From contig JAFYYU010000011.1 in the NCBI GenBank assembly GCA_017557425.1, forward strand, positions 1-64,000: 64,000 nucleotides of DNA. Direction: 5' to 3'. Both the position numbers and the translations under genes were made by a program. A model generated the notes under the pieces. That model saw nothing but the letters and a program-made list of their open reading frames with translations, was not told the origin of the DNA and made no database searches. Positions within the stretch are counted from its first letter, which is position 1; each line of letters starts with the position of its first letter. Positions 61,609 to 64,000 of the stretch are shown in pieces. Origin of the DNA: Muribaculaceae bacterium. GTDB taxonomy: Bacteria > Bacteroidota > Bacteroidia > Bacteroidales > Muribaculaceae.

Positions 61609-62049
61609 TCAGTATACCTCGGCCTCGACGTCGATGATTCGGGGATCGTTGGGATCGAAGTCCGGGATGGTGAGGTCGGCTTCCTCGCCCTCCTCGGGAC
61701 CGAACCACTCGCGCAAACGTTCACGGGCCTTGCGTTCAATCTCAGGAGTGATATACTTCTTCATCGTGAACAGTGCCCATGCCAATGCCGCGAGGTCGTC
61801 GGTAAAACCGAGTCCCAGGATGATATCAGGAATGAAGTCCAGCGGCAGGATGAAATAACCCAATGCCCCCAGCACCTTGAGTTTCAAACTCCTGGGAACA
61901 GCCGGGTCTCGTGAGACATAGTAGAGCACAAGGACGTAATAGACCGCCTTGCGGCCAGCCTTCTTGGCCACTTTCTTCAGTTTCTTCCACAACTTGCTGT
62001 CGCTGAAGTACTGGGCATAATCGTCAAGATTGATGTTATTGATTGCCAT
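61609..62049 (-). CDS. YkvA-family (DUF1232) membrane protein
   Basis: 146 residues. The DUF1232 core LGALGYFILPLDFIPDIILG and GFTDDLAALAWAL sits at about 78-115, with two hydrophobic helices; the N-terminus is basic (KLWKKLKKVAKKAGRK), the C-terminus acidic (EEGEEADLTIPDFDPNDP). The function of the family is unknown. It is a single gene convergent with rpmA; the 91 bases upstream hold no clear promoter. Confidence 0.88.
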   Translation of the reverse strand: MAINNINLDDYAQYFSDSKLWKKLKKVAKKAGRKAVYYVLVLYYVSRDPAVPRSLKLKVLGALGYFILPLDFIPDIILGLGFTDDLAALAWALFTMKKYITPEIERKARERLREWFGPEEGEEADLTIPDFDPNDPRIIDVEAEVY

Positions 62050-62140
62050 CCTTTTAAATACATGAATTGGTCATACATCAATCCCTTGCAGCAAATCGCG
62101 TGCCAAGTTTAAAATTTAAGTATAATGAAAAGGTGACAGT

Positions 62141-63475
62141 TTACTTGTCGCGGAGGGTGACTTTGACCTTGGCGATGCGGTGCTTGACGACCTTGATGAC
62201 AGTGAAGGTGAAACGGCCGTACTTCACGACCTCCTTTTCCTGGAGGAACTCGCCCTTGAGGTCGAGCAGGAAACCGGCGATGGTCTCGGCCTCCTCGGCA
62301 TGTTCGCCCAGTTCCTCTTCCTCGATGTCAAGGACGCGTGCAAAGTCGCTCAACAGCGTCTTGCCGTCAAACATCCAGGTGTCCTTGTTGATGCGGTTAT
62401 AGAACTTCTCCTCAGTGTCATATTCGTCGTTGATGTCGCCCACAATCTCCTCAAGCACATCCTCAAGGGTGGCAATGCCCTGTGTGCAGCCATACTCATC
62501 GACGATGATGGCCATGTGCATCTTCTTTTGACGGAAATCCTCCAGCAGGTCGTCGAGCATGCGGGTCTCGGGAACAAAATATGCGGGACGCATCAAGGTT
62601 TGCCACTTGAAAGTGTTGTCACGTGTGCCTATATAGGGCAACAGGTCCTTGGCATAGAGGATACCCTTGATGTTGTCGGGTGTCTCTTCATAGACAGGCA
62701 TGCGGGAATAGCCCGTGTCAATGACCTTGCGAACCACTTGGTCGAAGTCATCGTCCTGATCGATATCCACCACATCTACACGCGGCCGCATGATGTCGCT
62801 CACCGTCTTGTCGCCAAACGACAGAATACCCTCAAGCAACTCTTTGTCATCGGGGTCCTTTACTTCACTCACCTCGAGAGCTCGGGTAAGGTCATCGACC
62901 GAGAGCTCCTCGGTCTGTTGCGGAACGACCTTGTTCACCAGTCTTGTGCTGCGGACCAGCAGGGCAGTGAACGGCGAGAACAGCTTGATGGCAGCCTTGA
63001 TCGGTGCCGACGTTATCGCAGCGAACTTGACATTAAAGTTAGTGGCATATAGTTTGGGTATCACCTCGCCAAAGAGCAGGATGAGGAACGTGAGAATGAC
63101 CGTCTGAACGATGAAATTGAGTACTGTGCTCTTGAAATCAAAAATCTGGTTCATCGCATAGTTCAGCACGATGGCAATCATGATGTTGACCAGATTGTTG
63201 CCCACCAGTATAGTTGCCAACAACTTCTCGGGCTTGGCCAGCAATTCACGCACCCGCTCGCGGCGATGTGCGTCCTCGATGCTGTCCACGTCCTCAGGGC
63301 GCAACGAGAAATAGGCGATCTCGCTGCCCGAGTTAAATGCCGACAGGAATAATCCTAAAACGGCGACAATGATGGCGATGATGCTACCCGCAGTAGGGGT
63401 GTTGAAAGTGACAAGCGGATGTCCGCTCACTGTGCAGAGTACCGATAAAAGGCACGATAACGGGTCAGGGTCCAA
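62141..63475 (-). CDS. gldE: GldE/CorC-type hemolysin-family membrane protein (CNNM, CBS pair)
   Basis: 444 residues. An N-terminal hydrophobic stretch and a CNNM domain with three or four helices (about 28-200: IIAIIVAVLGLFLSAFNSGS; FLILLFGEVIPKLYATN), two CBS domains (about 215-340: RPRVDVVDIDQDDDF; HMAIIVDEYGCTQGIATLED) and a CorC_HlyC domain at the end. This is the family annotated as gliding-associated GldE in Bacteroidetes, also present in non-gliders; probably ion (Mg/Co)-related. No ATG fits the start; TTG at 63473-63475 is used here, with GTG at residue 17 as alternative. Its promoter lies 30 bases upstream. Confidence 0.88.
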   Translation of the reverse strand: MDPDPLSCLLSVLCTVSGHPLVTFNTPTAGSIIAIIVAVLGLFLSAFNSGSEIAYFSLRPEDVDSIEDAHRRERVRELLAKPEKLLATILVGNNLVNIMIAIVLNYAMNQIFDFKSTVLNFIVQTVILTFLILLFGEVIPKLYATNFNVKFAAITSAPIKAAIKLFSPFTALLVRSTRLVNKVVPQQTEELSVDDLTRALEVSEVKDPDDKELLEGILSFGDKTVSDIMRPRVDVVDIDQDDDFDQVVRKVIDTGYSRMPVYEETPDNIKGILYAKDLLPYIGTRDNTFKWQTLMRPAYFVPETRMLDDLLEDFRQKKMHMAIIVDEYGCTQGIATLEDVLEEIVGDINDEYDTEEKFYNRINKDTWMFDGKTLLSDFARVLDIEEEELGEHAEEAETIAGFLLDLKGEFLQEKEVVKYGRFTFTVIKVVKHRIAKVKVTLRDK

Positions 63476-63504
63476 AATACAAGTCGTTTTGTTGAATAAT
63501 GCGA

Positions 63505-63535
63505 CAAAGATAGTGCAATTTTAGAACGTGTGCAA
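63505..63535 (-). promoter_or_regulatory. Promoter for gldE
   Basis: On the - strand TTG (63533-63535), 20 bases, TATCTTTG (63505-63512). It supports a start downstream of 63499 and thus the TTG start codon or a later one. Confidence 0.7.
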
Positions 63536-63547
63536 CAAATGAGCGAA

Positions 63548-64000
63548 TTACCGCATGGGCTCGACGGTGTAACCCGCATCACGCAACAGCTGCAGCAGCC
63601 CCTGTTCTCCAGGCAAGTGGCCGGCACCGACGCACACGAGACATGCGCGCTCGGGCATGATCGTAATGAGTTTCTCGACCCAGCTACGGTTGCGGTTGTA
63701 AATGAGCGCATCCATCTGCTCCTCGCTGTCTCCGCCAATGGTGGCATCGGTCATCACAGCAAGCAATTTATCCAAGTCTTGAGCCATATAGGCATCGGCA
63801 AGCGCAGCAGACTGCACCTGGAAAAACTCGTCCTGCCTGCATGCCTCAACCAAGCCTTTGGCCTGTTCGGCAAGCGACCCATTAAAGAGCAGATCAATCT
63901 GCTCATCCACGCTCTCAAGGCCCACCGAAGGGCGGCCTGCCTCGTTGGCACGGTTCTGCACCATGACGTCAATCAGGCTATTGGTATCAAAATTGGGGAA
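63548..64000 (-). CDS. TraB/GumN-family protein, C-terminal part, cut by window edge
   Basis: The reading frame is open to base 64000, so the N-terminus lies outside the window; at least 150 codons are visible. The C-terminal half matches the TraB/GumN (PrgY-like) family: FDTNSLIDVMVQNRANEAGR, VGLESVDEQIDLLF, RNRSWVEKLITIM and the terminal CVGAGHLPGEQGLLQLLRDA with its conserved GAGH motif. Members are membrane-associated or periplasmic proteins proposed to be metalloproteases related to Tiki. A Met at 63962-63964 is internal, not the start. The 72 bases before gldE contain the gldE promoter. Confidence 0.85.
   Translation of the reverse strand, partial: FPNFDTNSLIDVMVQNRANEAGRPSVGLESVDEQIDLLFNGSLAEQAKGLVEACRQDEFFQVQSAALADAYMAQDLDKLLAVMTDATIGGDSEEQMDALIYNRNRSWVEKLITIMPERACLVCVGAGHLPGEQGLLQLLRDAGYTVEPMR

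Overview
The window looks like chromosomal DNA of a member of the order Bacteroidales. The evidence is the recurrent Bacteroidetes promoter pattern (TTG, about 19-22 bases, then TAnnTTTG, often before a C), A-rich leaders with few Shine-Dalgarno sites, a SusC/SusD pair, and families typical of the phylum (DUF4271, DUF5715, GldE, C10 peptidases, long RluA-type protein). Dockerin-tagged secreted proteins suggest the Muribaculaceae/Prevotellaceae part of the order, but genus and species cannot be fixed from this sequence. No transposase, integrase, phage gene, CRISPR array or rRNA was seen.

Left part (about 0.4-14 kb): housekeeping genes. A leftward block encodes a LOG-family enzyme, DUF4271, a HemD-like protein with an Ala/Lys-rich tail, RnpA, YidD and TatD. 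A rightward block follows with cardiolipin synthase, IspE, GrpE, DnaJ and an RluA-type pseudouridine synthase. Then come leftward genes for a TPR protein (preceded by a tandem sigma-54-like promoter), a periplasmic binding protein and an aminotransferase.

Middle (14-28 kb): secreted proteins alternate with housekeeping genes. There are three C10 (streptopain-type) cysteine peptidases, all with a C-terminal dockerin pair, plus a TonB C-terminal protein, a long RluA-type synthase, exonuclease III, an AI-2E-type transporter and MiaA.

The core of interest (28-50.9 kb, all leftward, transcribed from high to low coordinates) resembles a polysaccharide-utilisation locus: LMW tyrosine phosphatase, GH20 hexosaminidase, SusC, SusD, two further lipoproteins (one with a PKD domain), a family-10-like glycosidase (GHL10), a CotH-type kinase lipoprotein, two paralogous secreted proteins, two paralogous phosphodiester glycosidases and CutC. 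Five of these carry C-terminal dockerin pairs. The gene set points to capture and breakdown of an amino-sugar glycan that may contain sugar-phosphate diesters; the substrate is inference.

Right part (51-64 kb): DUF5715 lipoprotein, HAD phosphatase, AroB, GH53 galactanase, tRNA-Pro(GGG), class II aldolase, a ninth dockerin protein, SpeA, TruA, ribosomal proteins L21 and L27, a YkvA protein, GldE and a TraB/GumN protein cut by the window edge.

Nine proteins in 64 kb end in dockerin pairs while no cohesin is visible; two others end in a type IX-secretion-like tail. Several intergenic spacers are built of short tandem units (7 or 9 bp period) that start at or just after the stop codon of the upstream gene.
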